Shown in pieces: positions 34,255-49,200 of a stretch of DNA of 64,000 bases. Within the stretch, counting starts at the first letter, position 1. Each line of letters starts with the position of its first letter. The notes under the pieces were generated by a model. That model was given only the letters and a program-made list of their open reading frames with translations. It was not told the DNA's origin and did not search any database. The position numbers were made by a program, and so were the translations under genes. Location: NCBI GenBank assembly GCA_023512835.1, contig CM042092.1, positions 3,249,293 to 3,313,292 on the forward strand, in the 5' to 3' direction. The DNA is from Taxillus chinensis. Lineage: Eukaryota; Streptophyta; Magnoliopsida; Santalales; Loranthaceae.

Positions 34255-37200
34255 CTGCAGGAGAGGCTAACTCATATGAAGTATAATACTTCGTACATAT
34301 AAACCTAATATTATGTGTTAACCTATTACCATGTTGGTAATAAACAATGTGTTGTAGATCTGACGGAGATGCCAACTCATATTAAGTAAAATGCTTTATC
34401 TAAACCTAATACTATGTATTAACCTATTAATATCCTACTTATTAACAATGTGCTCATCTTTAACATTCTCTTGCATGTGTGCACACTCTTATGGGAACCA
34501 TAGATATTTGAGTATTTTATCAATGATTTATAAATACCAGTTTAAAGTTAAAGATATGTGAGTGACCATGGCAGTGACCAACGTAGATTCATCACTCCAA
34601 TACAACAATATTTTCAAAATTCACAATAAACTTGAGATAAAGATCACACTACAGTGATGATGTCAGAAATCAACTACTCAAAGCTACTCACAAGCAGGAG
34701 TGCCTGCAAAGGAAGCCAACAATTTTGCACCACATGTAAGCAATAATTTTGTGTTAGGTGCGTGGATATGTTTGTGTTTCCAGGACCATTCGCCCTATTG
34801 CATGTGTCATTAGAGGGGGCCTGTTCTTACAAAGGTAAGAATATCATATAACTAAATTTACTGGTATAAAAGTTATCAGGTGTGATAATCGACTTGGAAA
34901 TACCTTGATCCCTTCTATTTTTGCAAACTATGCACTGTTTCCACCAGAGAGTACCCAGAAGAAGTAAGATAATAAATGTCCCGGCAATAATAATTCCAGT
35001 CACTGCACCAATGGAAATGCTATTCCTGTTGTCTGATTGAGGTATGGAATCTGCATAAAATAAAATAAAGTATATTTCTATTTCATGTCATAACACATTT
35101 TGTATTTAGTTTATACCTGTTCTCAAATTGAATGAATGTGATCAATTATCATCAAATATGAAAAAAACATGAAGAATTTGAAGTGCTTTGTGACACAGCG
35201 AGTACATAACCAATCGTACTGTAGTTATAAGTCAAGAAAGGTACCATGAAATGGATGCTGATAATTTTAAAACTGAGTACCACAGAAATATGATGAATTA
35301 ACTTTATTTTAGCGGGTGCATATAGGAATATTATGTGAAATGTACATTGCTGAGCAAGGAGGAGGGGTTTGAAACCATCTTCCCAATTTTATTCACCAAG
35401 AGTACTTGAAATATCAATGAAAATGCACATACTCACCAGAAATCACAGAAATGGCAGATATAAGGGGACCATAGACACCTCTCACAGGAATACCGGTTGT
35501 GCCTTTTCCAGACCAATGGAAGCGAATTTCCAATGTACTATCATTCACTTCTGTGGAGTATTTTCTCATAATATCTAGGCCAAAACCACCTGCGCGCTCC
35601 GCAATATTAAAATTTTCCTCCACAAGCACCCCCTGCAATAATTCAATAAATTTCAAGTAAAACTAAATAGCAAAACGTATGTTGAAACTGTACAAACTTT
35701 AAAATTTTAAAACAAATTACTAAATTTTGCTATAGATTTTTTTAGCAGTGTAGGATATCAAGCCCCGGAATTCTAACAAACCGCTAAACTTGAGTGTCTA
35801 AGAAATAAAAGGGCTTTAAAATCAGAAACCTGGCCATGAAGTCATTCATTTAACACACCTGAATGTAGATATCAAATATGCGCCTTCCTAAGCTGAAATA
35901 TGTATTGTTATCAAAAAATTGTATCTCTGCAAAGTAAAGTGTTATTGTATAGCTCCCGTTTATAAGGCAGAAACCGTAGTAAGTAAGAGATATGGCAGAA
36001 ATTCGGGCGCTGAGGTACAATTTGGAATTTTGCATAGATAGTCTCGATGCATCTGTATCAATAGTATAAGGATCCATAGGTCTGCCATTGTCCATAAACT
36101 GGCCAGTATTGCTAAATGCCCAGTTTGTTTCACTCCGCACAAATTTGGAGGGTCCTCCATTATCTTTATCTGCTTCAAATGTGGTATTACCATATACATT
36201 ACTCACTTCCATGCCGCCACAATTAATATTAAAAGAGTAGAACTCTGCAACCAAAACAGCAACATATTACCCCTGGTTGTGGAACAACCACCTAAGATAT
36301 TAGTGCATAGTATTCTTAAGCTTTAACTTGTTAAGAAACTTATTTAAATATAAAAATTGTGAAACCAACAAAATGCGGGATGTTTGATTTCATCATATTA
36401 CTTTTGAAAACATGATTGTTTTTAAAAATAGTAGACTCGATAAATTTAAAACTATTTATAAGTGGTGAAAATTTATCTGAGTCCACAGTTTTTTAAAATA
36501 ATTTTATTTTCAAAAATAGTTGAAGTTCACTAAAATGTTCAGACTTATTTGGAATGCAAAACAAATATATCATATAATTTCATACACTTACCTTTTGTGC
36601 AATTGAAGCTTCTCAAACATGACGCGATTCCTCTAACACATTAGTGCAAGTTACAAAATAAATCAAATGATCACGTGGATTTGATTGAATTTATGAACAG
36701 GCAAAAGAACAAGCCAATCTAACAAAAGAATAAAAAATTATTATAATTAAGTGGCGAGGAGCTTACGAATTGTTGTGGTCCAAGGAACTTTTGAACAAGT
36801 TACTATAAAAAATAGCAAGAGATGGCTAATGACTTGTATAGTTTGAAAGGCAAATATAAAGGATTTGTACAATTTTCAAGGAAATATAAAACTAAGAAGA
36901 AAGGATCTTAATTCTTACACAATCCCTCTACGTAAACAGCCTATCTCCTCTGGCTTGCTGATTGTAAGTTTGTTGTAGGAAAGATCGCTATACAAAAAGG
37001 TTGATGGACATTTAATCATTTTCTTTAATACCAAATAACAACTAAAGGTTTGCAGACAGTATTACATTTCAGCCAAAGCAATTCAGAACCCAAAAGATTG
37101 ATGATCTTGTAGGTACCACACCACTAGTGTAGATAATGCATGCATTAAAGCAATGGAATTAATAATTAGGGTGCAAAGCAATAGTTCAAACCTGAAACAA

Positions 37201-40200
37201 ATGAAGTAGAAACTCAAGTAATTATAAAATTCAAACATTTCCTAAGTTTTCTTCTTGCTATGATCAAACCTATGATGTCAAATATCTAATAGTAATCATA
37301 CACGTATAATATATGAAAAATATTAATACAGGTAAATTTGAGAAGAAAGGATCAAATCAATGGAAGTTATTAAAAGAGAGTGTATTATCATATGTTATAT
37401 GTCCCACATTAGAAAATTTATAAACCAAAATATTGATTAATAAAAATTCAAGAGTGACCTCTCCTTTAGCTAATTAGTTTTATGATGTCCCTTCGAATTC
37501 TAATATAAAGCAGGTTGTATTTTTTTACTCACAATGTCCAGCCCATGAGTGTGTTTCCGATATTTCATCTTATTTATAATTTTCGGTTGTGTGTTCATGT
37601 TGTATTATCAACATTGCCATGTGAGAATATGTGTTAGAATGTGTCCCACATCACCAAAGTATTGATTAATAACGATCAATGGATGACCTCTCATACAGTC
37701 ATTTGGCTTTAGGATAGAAGCCTTTCGAAACATAATAAAGAAAATTTTCAAATAAAGGAATAAAGGTAAGGGTAGGTATCTTGAATGGTATTAAGTCACA
37801 TAACAACACTGAGTTTAAAATTGACCATAGGGTTAACTTTTTGAATTTAAATTTTTCCTAATATTTTTAGATCCTTATTTTCTCTCTGTAATTCCACATA
37901 TAGTCTCTAGCGTTGGATATAATGAGGTCTGTATCTCTGTGTAATAGACAAGATTTTAATCTTTGCTCCATATTTTATCAATATAAACCCTTTTTTTTAT
38001 ATTTTGGTGCTTGTATGTGATAGATTTGGCCAAAATTCATGGTGTTTCCCAATTTTTTGTTACAGATTCGCCTAAAGGCACCACAATGATGGATCATGGC
38101 TCGGAGATAGAGGGGCCTAGGGTAGAGATGGAGAGGCCATGACACAAATGCATTTCTTTGATGCAATAGTTGGTCATGCAGTAATCTAGTGATGGGAGAC
38201 ATAAGATATTGTGATGTGTTCTAATCATGATATTGGAATTTTGTAATATAAGATGGCTTTGGGCATAATATAGCCGAGGCGTGATTAATGTGGTAAGGTG
38301 GGAGTAGTTATGATGAGTAAGTCACCTAGACAATAGGTGTGGGTTTTGACAAGCTAATGTGGGGCATTCAAGCAATTGGTTGAATAGGATACATGTGTGT
38401 GTCACTTGTGATTATGTACTCCTTTATGTGTTTGGACCTATAGCCATGAGTCCTAAGTCCTAGTTGCATGGTTCGCAATATCGGCTGAAATGTTTGTATC
38501 TCGGCCGTTTCAATCAGGTATCGGTAGATGGCGAGACAAGATCTAGGAACGAGATAGAGAAATAGTGTAACACGTTCATCTCGGCTAACTTATCGATTGA
38601 TATGCCATGTCTCATCTCAATACAATATACTCGTCGTATCTTGGATGATATTTCGAGGTTAAATCGCGAGTCGCTGACGTTCGACTTGCGGAAGGCACAA
38701 ACTCACACGCTTTGCTATAAAAGGCACGTCAACATAAAGCTAGAGGACGCCAACGCTACACGACACAACGCCAAAGGGACATCGACACTACGCGATGCAA
38801 GAGGCACAACTTGCGGATCTCCAATCGTCTGTTGCCGCTATTCGTTGCTAACGCCCTCGTCCGACAGTGCCAACACCATTTGCTCGCTGTCACTGTCATC
38901 GACGCACATGAGGTAGGTAATAAGATAATTTATTGATTTATTGTTTAGAATAATTTATTGTTTGTTAATTTTAAAATAAGATAATAGTATTTTAATTTAT
39001 TGATAGTAATTTTAAAATAAGATAATTGATTGATGCAATAATAGAAGTAATTAATTAATATTTGTTAGTATAATTTTTTTATTTAATTTATTGATAATTA
39101 ATAACTAAATATGTATATTAATTATTAAATATATGATTATAGTTATTGAAAATTAATAATCAATATGTAATAATTAAGATTAATTTCTAATTATAATCTT
39201 ATAAAAATAATTAATAATACATGAAATAATATAATTTAGAGTAATTAATTTTAATTATTAATAATGATAAGTGTACTATAAATATAATTATTAATACGAT
39301 TAGTTATTTTATTTTATAAATTAATTAGATAATTAAATATTTAACTTTAAATTATAATTGTTAACACATTTAGTTAATTAAATTAATTATATATTATTAA
39401 ATTAATATCAAGAGTTATTTTTATTTATGTTTACCTATTCTATTGTTAAATAAATATTATAAAAGTTAAATGTCAATAAAAATTTCATGTATTATATTAT
39501 AAATTATGAAAATATAATAATATCTTTATTTAAATGCTTCAATAATGCACTAATGCTTTTTTTAATATACTAACTCATATTATGTTATATAAATCATATA
39601 TTTATATTGTTTAATGATTCAAATGTGATTGTCTGATTTTTTTAAAAAATTTTAATAATTTTTTAAAAAATAATTAAATATTGTTTGATGTCTAAAGTTG
39701 CATCTCACCTGAGATGTAACGCGACGTCCGCGAACGCAATGCAATGATTATTACCCTTGAGGCATAGATAATATGTGTGATGTATGTGTGGTTATTACCC
39801 TTGAGGCATAGATAATATGTTTTAGTTGCGCCTATCCACATACATTTAGTATCTACATACATTTCAAGTGGTTAGGTTGAATCCATGTTGTTACCGGGAC
39901 TAGTGATAATCTTTGATTCTTTGACTTTGTGTGGCTACATGTGTAAGGCATAAGATTCTCTCACCTACGTCTGGATTTTATGGTTAATTAGGGGGGCAAC
40001 GAGTTAAATTGTAAGTTCAAAGAACCTAGATAAAAATTATGGACCATTACCAACGAGATAGGTTGAAACGCCCAGTTTGTTAACATGTATTGAAAAGCAA
40101 GGATCAAATTGATTTTCCCCACTTAAACTAGATACCTTGCAAGGGTGTCTAGGGATGTAAGAAGGGGTTAAAAGACCCTAGTGATTACCCAATGCAATCG

Positions 40201-43200
40201 TAGTAGGTTGTAAGTTCGGAGAACCTAGGCAATAACTGTGGACTGTTACCATGCATGGTAGCAGATATTCAGATAATTCGATCATGATAACCGAAAGTTT
40301 TGCGAACTTAGGAAATAATTTAAAAGTTCTAGGAAATTAAAAAATAATTTGTGGACTAATACTAGTTACTAGCCAGTCTTTCTGATTACAATAGCTAAAA
40401 GTTCTAAGAAATTAGGAAATAATTTGTAGGACTAAGACTAGATGCTAGTTAGTCTTTCAAATTAAACCAATTTTGTGTGTGTTGTTATAATGTTGTTTGA
40501 ACTTTGTTGTACCTATTGTAATTATTGATGTGACTATTAATGTTGTGGCCATTATGCACTACACTTAAACAACTACACAAGTGCACATATACAATGTAGT
40601 CATGTGGCAAGAGAGACTTGAATTTGGTTTCCTTACTAAGTTGTTCTGTTCATCCCTCCATATACATATCATTTTTAGGTATTGACAAGAGGGAGGATGC
40701 CTAGAGTTGGAGAATGGACATTTGAAGATAGAAAATTTACTAGCTCAAATGAATTAACTCTTGTATTCAAATTACATGGCTTAATGATTTAATGTATGTT
40801 TGATTGTATAATTGTCATAATTGTTATATGTTTATTTTGGAACATATAATTACATCAGTTTGAATGTATAGGTGGTAAGTTTGAACAACACCCACATTGT
40901 AATTCATTTCGGTCACCAACTGCTTTGGTTGCCTAAGGTTCTCATATCACAACTCATTAACATTATGAAAAATGTTCATATTCACCACTATGTATATTTC
41001 TAGGGCATAATGCATGCAAAAATGAGTTAGTGTGGAAATGCTAGACTAGATCCAACCCCCTAGCTTCATCAACTCAAGAAAACCAGACCATGGGTGTCAG
41101 CTTCACTAATTCCTCTATGAATTGAATCAGGCTCGATAAGCTTGATAAGCTTGGTTCCACCACCTCTCTGAGCTCCCTCCGAGCATCCAAAACCATAACT
41201 GTTTACTTTTAATTAAGGTGGCATCCGTATCTATATTTTGATTTACATTAATATTTTGGTATCCAACAAAAAGCCAGTAGTAGTTACTAGTTGATTTGGT
41301 AAAAGCCTAACTATGAGTTTTGCCTCAAGGCAATCGCAGCAGACACCTAATTATTTTCTCAACTTTTACATATTTAAATTAATTTTTGTTTCTTTATATA
41401 AATATATATATATATCACAATAGATTCCCTTAATTACTCTTTATATAATTAAAATAATATTTTATATTATTTTTTTATTTAATAATAATTTTTTATAATT
41501 TAATATGAAATAAAAATGAAAGTTATGGAAAACGTGAAAAATAGAAGTGAGAGAATTTTTATATATATAATTTAATAATTATATGGAGTGAAGCTCATAT
41601 GATTTGCACAATTTTAATAGGTTACTTACTTTGGGAATAATTTTATAATTTTTTAACGTTTTTCCCTAAATAAAAGAAAACAGACTTCGAAATCTGCTAC
41701 TAATACTCTTAATAACCTTGGTTCATTTCCTTATTTTATGTGCACTAATGTGATCCTCACTCAATATTGATACATTCAAGAGTTAATTACATTGGCATGA
41801 AAAGATTATAAACCTGTATAAAATATGTCTCTTCTAATTACCCAAACTATAAGAAGCTCAAATTCTTATGCTAATTTAGTAATTTGTTATATTTTTTGAA
41901 TTTTTGGATTTACTCAAATGAAGGAAGGTTCTACATCATCATCATATATATATGGTTTTTCAAGATGGAATACATACATGGTCAAAGCTTGCATAATTGA
42001 TTCAACATAATAGGCACTATAGCCTAAGAGATCTTAACTTCATTGAAATGAGAAAGCATATCATCAAATGAACAAAGTTGCACAAACAAATGAATTCTAG
42101 GAAGTTGAAAAAGCTATTAGAAGTAACGAAATACAAAGTTGTTTAGCCTAAATGGATGGGGGAGTATTTTATTTATAAGTAAATGATACATCACTATAGA
42201 ATCAATTACAATAATAGTGTCGCCTAAAATAGAATATACATAGAAGATACTAATCAATTCCTACCAACCATAGGAGATGCTAGATATTCAAGAAAAATAA
42301 GCTATATTCTTATTGAAAGCTTAGTTGGGCTGATAGATATCAAATAGAAAATCTACTACCAATAGTAATTGCCTAACGACTAGACTCAATGAACATTGAC
42401 ACAATAACCAAAACTGTAACTTCTAACTTGTAGATGCATAGTGTTTTGCTATAATAAATATAAAAATAAAAGTAAGCAAGCATATACGAGCAGTATTGCT
42501 TAAAATTTAAACTTCCACAAAGAATGAAATTCGATCAAAACATTACTATACAAATCATTAAAAGTAAAACTTGCATAGAATGAAACTAGATCAAAACATT
42601 ACTATATAAATCATTAAATGTAAACTTACATGTTATCTCCTTTGTTCAAAATCCAATCTGGCACAGCTCCAGTTATGAAGTTTCTAGTTAAAAAGCTGGA
42701 GAAACAAAATCATGAATCCACTGTTTTAAATTCATCAATACTAATCAACATTACTGTTAGCATTCATTACATGGTACCTGCTTTATTCATTACTGTTTGC
42801 TTCATTTACCTCAACATTATCAAATTAAATGCTTCATTCACTTAAGAAATTGACCATCTGCTAACATTTGAAACTACAAAGATGAATAGGCATAGGTTTA
42901 CCATCTTGGTTACACAGTTTGATCATGGTTGCCATCTTGTCATAAATCAAGTGATATACACATATACTATGCAGGTAAATCAGAGCACGTGCAGGATGAG
43001 TAACTAAAGATAAGTGCTTACATGAAATCCACATTCCTTAGAGAGTCATAGCTCTGTGGAATGGTTCCATTTAATTTGTTAAAGCTGAGGTCTCTGCAAT
43101 AAAAATTTTAAACGAAAGTTTTATAAATTGAAAAATACAAGAAAACTCAAATTCATATAAGAAAAATGGCAAACATAATATAACTAACACTCATAGCGAA

Positions 43201-46200
43201 ACACTTTTCTTTTCTTTTTTTTCGTTCTTTTCTTTTCTTGAGAATAGGAAAATATACTAAAGAAAATGGGGAAAATAAATAGATGCCATCATGATTTGGA
43301 GGCACCATTAAAAATGCCATGTACAAATTATTTAGGAAATTATGGAGGGTCAGAACCAAAGATGTGCCGTTAAAATTTAAAATAGCTCGAAACTCCACAT
43401 CACACAACTCTTTCTAGCTCACTAAATGTTTTTTATTTTTAAAGGCCATCTCCGTTGGCTACTCTTTATTTTATATTCACATATAAAGAATTTTTTCATT
43501 GAGAATCAGTTTAAAACTTTAATTTCAACATTACTCTTCATTTTATTTTATTTTTATTAACATAATATTTTTTTCATTTTATTTAAGAAAAACTCTCTCT
43601 TTATTATTATGTAAGCCATGAGAGAAAAAATAATATTATATGTACCGAATAAATAGTTAATTATTCTTCAAATGTGAAGAAAGGATTAAGAGTGTGTCGA
43701 ACGTTTTTTTGGAATTTGATTATGATAGAGTATGTTGAAAATGCTCTAACACTCTTCCATTAAGCTCTGTCTAAACTATAACTAGCGGGAAATTTTAAAG
43801 CAATCTACTCTTCCATCCTTCTAAAACCAAAGGCCAGACCTGGGGTAAGCTCTTCAAGTCCATTGACTGCACACAATAATATTAAAATTAGGAGTGATCA
43901 AGAACCGAACCAAATTGATGAACCGAACCGAACCAAACCATTTGGACCGAAAAAAGCTGATTTTTAAAATTATATTGGTTTATTTGATTTTTATTTTTAG
44001 AAAACTGATGTTATTGGTTCGATTCACGGTTTTGGGAGATTTGGTTAACCGAACAGACGTTATTACTTCGGCACGTCAGCACTTTTCGTTTTTCAATTCT
44101 CACGCATCCCTTAGTTTTACGATTTCTCGAAGTAAAAAGGTCAAAGGTTGACATTCCCACTTCCTAATTTCCACTTATCTCTGTCGGATTTACTCGTAGA
44201 GTCATAAATTTGGCCGATTGGTGATGATGTTTAAGAATTAAAATGAATGTATTTTTTATTTGACGTTAAAATTCAAAAATCGATTCAAACCGATGAACCG
44301 AACCAAATTTTTATGCACCGAATCGAACCAAGATTGATGATTTTTAACATTTATTGGTTGATTTTTGTTTGAATTTTTTTCAAATCGAATGTCATTGGTT
44401 TGGTTTAAAAATTATATACAAACCGACTTAACCGACTGATGCTCACCCATAATTAAAATAAGTAACGTCTTGGATCAAAGGCAATAAGCCTCCTCACAGT
44501 TAATGAATAAGCGTCCCCCTGATTTCAATGCTTTTCCTCACATTAGACACATGTTACTATGTTAGTTACTTAGCTATTTGCCAACCATGCATTGGCAACT
44601 TTATCAATCAATCGAGAGAGCAGCATTTTGAATCGAGAGCCCATTAACCTATTGGATAATATTTTATGGGTCTGAGTATTAATTTACCATTAAATGGGCT
44701 GTTATCATTTGATTCGATCCTCAAAAGATTTACATTGTGTCGAGTCAAACTAGGGTGTTCACCAAGTCATGCGACAACCAAAGAAGGTCAATTGCTTTAT
44801 CAACGTCCCTACCCCGAAGCCCATATAAAAACTCAAGAACCCATTAACCTATTAGATAATATTTGATGGGTCTTATTACTTATTAATTTACTATTAAATG
44901 AGTTATTATATATTAATTGGCTTAATACCATAGGACTGTGAAGCTTAATCAATTAGATATGCGTTGGCTAGTGTGAACTTAGGATTAACGGTTTTTAAAG
45001 AGCTACTTATTGCTTTACTCATTTATTAAATTACAAATAGGCCTTTACTCTAGTTTTTTTTAATAAACTTCATAAGTACAGTTTGTTTAAATTTAGCTCC
45101 TTAAAATAGTCAAAAGTATTTTTTTATTTTAACCATCCAAATATATTTTTTATCTCTCCATTTAAATCATTTATCAATTAAAATATTATTTTTAAAATAT
45201 TTATTTATTCTTTTAAATGAAAAAATAAATGTGAAAAAAAAATAAAATATAAAATATAATAAGAGAAAATATAATATTTTAATATTTTGATTATAATAGA
45301 AAAGCTGAAAGTATAATTTTTAAACATTTTTGTAAACTAATTTTTCAAACTAGTAAAAAAAAAACAAATAGATGTTCTTACTTCATTGTCATTTACGCAC
45401 ATAAAGTTAGGGTTTTGTCTTAAGAGTGTCAACAAGTCTTTGGTAACATATAGAAAAGGGTGAAAAAAATTAAATAGAAAACAGGCTAAAGAAAAAATAC
45501 ATGTAAAGAAAAAATGTAGAAAAAAGTTTTTTATAAGACCGTTTGGTTTGATTAGAAAAGAGATAGAAGATGTATGAAAAGTTTTTTTTATAGTTAGATT
45601 GAGGGTAGAGACCATAATAATCCATACAATAAAATAGTACCTTATTGTTATGATTGGGCTAAGGCATAGGCCCACTCGCATGTTACCATATTGTCCACTT
45701 TTGGCTCGCTACATCGGCTTACACAGCTTTAAAACTTGTTGTGACATTTCTAGGCCTGCTTCACTATATTAACCACCTTGGCTTCCCCAATTCTTTCAAA
45801 GTGAGATAATTTTCCAACAATCTCTTCCTTTGTCACACGTCGAATCACATTATAAGACATACCTATGGAACTGAGCTACCATCATGTGAGACCATCATGA
45901 AATTTTCCTAGCAGCTCTCACTCAATCCACATCTTGATTGAGATCATACCGGTTCGATTACCTAGTGACATGGTCTGTATTTCAATCCAATACCGTTGTA
46001 CACCATGAGATACACTACTCGACCACACCACGCCGTGAAAACTTTCGATATCATGAAATATCTTTTTTGGGGGCCAACCAGGCTCTGATACCACTTTGGG
46101 CTCGCCCACATGTCATAATATTGTCTGATTTGGGCTCGCCACATCGGCCCGCACGGCTTTAAAATACATTCTGATATTTCAGGGCCTAGTTTACTATATT

Positions 46201-49200
46201 AACCTCATTGGCTTTCTTAATTATTTCAATGTGGGAAAACTTCCCAACAATCTTAAGTTAAGAAAGGAGCAGTCGCCTAAGACAGAAGAAGACAAATCCG
46301 AAATGGCTACGATTCCCTCAGTTCTGAAATTTTGCATAATATCCTTAAAAGGGGAAGCATGGAAGGATGCGCCAAATTCCAAGATCTAGGATTCAACCTG
46401 TAATGACCCGTGTTTGAGATTGGAAGAGTTAGTCATTTGTGTGTTTGGGCAAGGACTCTTGACCAAACGGTTGGCGGGAGTCTGAGGGCGTAGCACCCCA
46501 GAAGTCGAATTATTTCGGAAAAGCTAAGATAGATTTTCATGTGAAGACCTGGTCGATGCAGCCTTGGTCGATGTAGGAGTGGTCGACTTGGCGTGGTGAG
46601 TGGTCAATGCCGACCAAAGGAGATTCCAAAAAATTTGGTCGATACGAGATGAATTTTGATGTGTGGTCGACATATGGTCGGTGTGGTCGAGGTCAACCAG
46701 AGGAGTTTCCCGAGAGCTTTCTCATATGTTGGTCGACGTAGAAGATGGTCAACCTCTGGTCGACATGAGGTTGACGTGGTCAACCCACCTGTGGATCAAC
46801 CTTGTTCGAGGTGGACATTGGTCGACTTGGGTGTCTAGTCGACGCGAGAAAAGGTGGTTGATCCTACAGTGTTTTTGGCGGACGTCGATTCTAAGTCAGC
46901 GCATTTTTAATAATACGTCATATTTTCCTGCTATTTAAGGTTTTCTAGGTTTTGTTTTCGGAAGCCGTCGGAGAGAGAGAGAGAGAGCGCCTCGTGGGAA
47001 ACGTTGGAAAACTATGGGAGGGTTGTGGTTGAGAACACATTATGTGAACATGACCCTAATTATGGCTTGTGTGATGGATGTTAAATACATATGTTTATTT
47101 GATGTATTGTGAATATGTATTATTGTGTTGTGCTTGAAAGTGTGTTATATGAAATTATAGTTGTGGTAGCCTGTGTGCTATGATTATGGTAGTCTACGTG
47201 GTTGTGGTTATGGTAGCTTATGTGGCTGTGGTGTGTGACTGTAGTTGTGCTAGCCTGTGTGGTGTGATTGTAGTAGCTTGTATGATTGTGGCGGTGGCTA
47301 TAGTAATCATCGCTTGTGTGTGTTGTTTATGTGTTGCCTTAATTATAAATGCTAGTTATAACCTGTTTATATATTATTGTCATGACACTACACATGCGCA
47401 CTCATCATGTATATACTAGGAGCATGAGATGAGTTGGGGAGACTTGATCCCCACTGAGCTGTACTTGATCACCCCTCCTATTGTGATTTGTTTCTTTTCA
47501 GGAACATACAGGCATTAAGAAGAACACCAAGGTGGAAGACCGAGTTTATTATTTTGTTGTTTCTCATATTGTGTTATTTTGAAGAAACTAATGTAACCGC
47601 AATGTGAAATGATGTAAAAGATATTTGAATATATAATAAAGGCATGTAGTTTAGCTTGTGAACATTTGTTGTGGTTGTTTGTGATGTTTCTGTATAGTAT
47701 TATTTAACTCAACCCTTTATCCACCGGGTAAGTACAGGAAAGTCACGAACCGATTTCCTCGGGTTGAAAATTCGGGGCGTGACACAACCTTACACTCAAC
47801 ACAACATATCAAAGCATCATCACTATCATCCTGTGTTGTATTCACTGTGTTGGCATGCTTCTTCCCTTTATAAGAAAGAGAAGCTATACACTGAGTTCTA
47901 AAATGACCATTCTTATGACAGTTCCAGCAAACAATATCCATGCAAGGTTTAGATTGTGCTCATTCCCTACAAATTTGATCTGCTACGTCCACGTCTTGAA
48001 CGTTGTTCTTTATCAGACCTTCTTCCTCTACTTTCTGCACTAAATCTCGAACCTGTGTTTCTCATGCATTTCTCCTACGAACATCCTCACTCAAAATTAA
48101 ATCCTTAATTCCTTTAAAGGTTAATTTCGTAGTACTGCTATAACCGTTCATGAACAACTATCAAGTAATGACGATAGTAATAACAAAGCATGTAACTCAT
48201 CATCAAATTTAATATCTATTGATACTAATTTAGATAGTATCTAATTTAAGAAAAACAATATTCTTATTCCTCTTGATAACCATGTACAATATATGATTAG
48301 GTATATATACAAAGAGATGAAACTATTTTAGGATAATATTATCCTATTAATCACTTTAATCCCACTAATCACTCTAATTGCTTTAATTCCACTAATTGCT
48401 TCTAATTACAGTAACACTCCCAAGTTGGAGCATAGATGTTAATCAAGCCCAACTTGTTACACAAATAAGCAACTCAAACCCTGTTTAGAGCTTTGGTGAA
48501 TATATCGCCTAATTGTTCTCCAGTCTTTACATATCCTATGGAAATCAACCCAAGTTGAATCTTCTCACAAACAAAATGACAATCATTTTCAATATGCTTT
48601 GTTTTCTCATGAAACAAAGGATTTGAGGCAATATGAAGTGGAGCCTAATTATCACACCACAATTTAGCTAGTACCGAAGTTTTAAAACCAATTTCATTTA
48701 AGAGATAAAAGATCCATATTATCTTACTTGCAGACTATGTTATGGCCCTATATTCTGACTCAACACAGGATCGTGATACAACATTTTATTTTTTACTCTT
48801 CCATGAGATCAAATTTCCTCCAACAAAAACACAATAACCTATGATGGATCTTCTATTCACTGGACAATCTGCTTAATCTGCATCTGAAAAACATTCAATC
48901 TATGTGTGTCCATGATTTGTGTATAAGAGACCATGTCCAGGTGCTCCTTTTAAGTAACATAGAATCTGCTCCATTGCTATCCAATGAACAACTGTTGGAG
49001 ATGATATGAATTGACTAACAACACTAACTGAATAGGCAATATCTGGACGAGTGACAGTAAGATAATTTAACTTCCCAACCAACCTTGGATATCTCTCAGG
49101 GTTGTCAAATGGTGCTCCCTCTCCTGTAATATGCATATTTGAAGCCATTGGAGCACTACAAGGCTTCGCTCCCAATTTGCATGTCTCAATTAAAAAATCC

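Larger units (their letters stand above)
36988..42629 (-). other. Receptor kinase intron 13 (5.6 kb)
   Basis: Donor GTAAGT after exon 13, acceptor TATAG before exon 14. It contains the TRIM-like pair, an LTR-like stretch (38200-40980) and a MITE (41329-41708). 38465-39735 looks like a separate insertion with a GC-richer left part and a very AT-rich centre. Confidence 0.75.

Noticed and set aside
35369..36199. Open frames overlapping the malectin exons in other frames
   Set aside because: Shadows of exons 16 and 17, which carry the conserved domain on the minus strand.
42630..42845. Plus-strand open frame
   Set aside because: Overlaps receptor-kinase exon 13 on the other strand; the protein has no recognisable pattern.
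45650..46254. Target duplication for the TRIM
   Set aside because: ATGAT and ATCTT share only three of five bases, too weak to claim.
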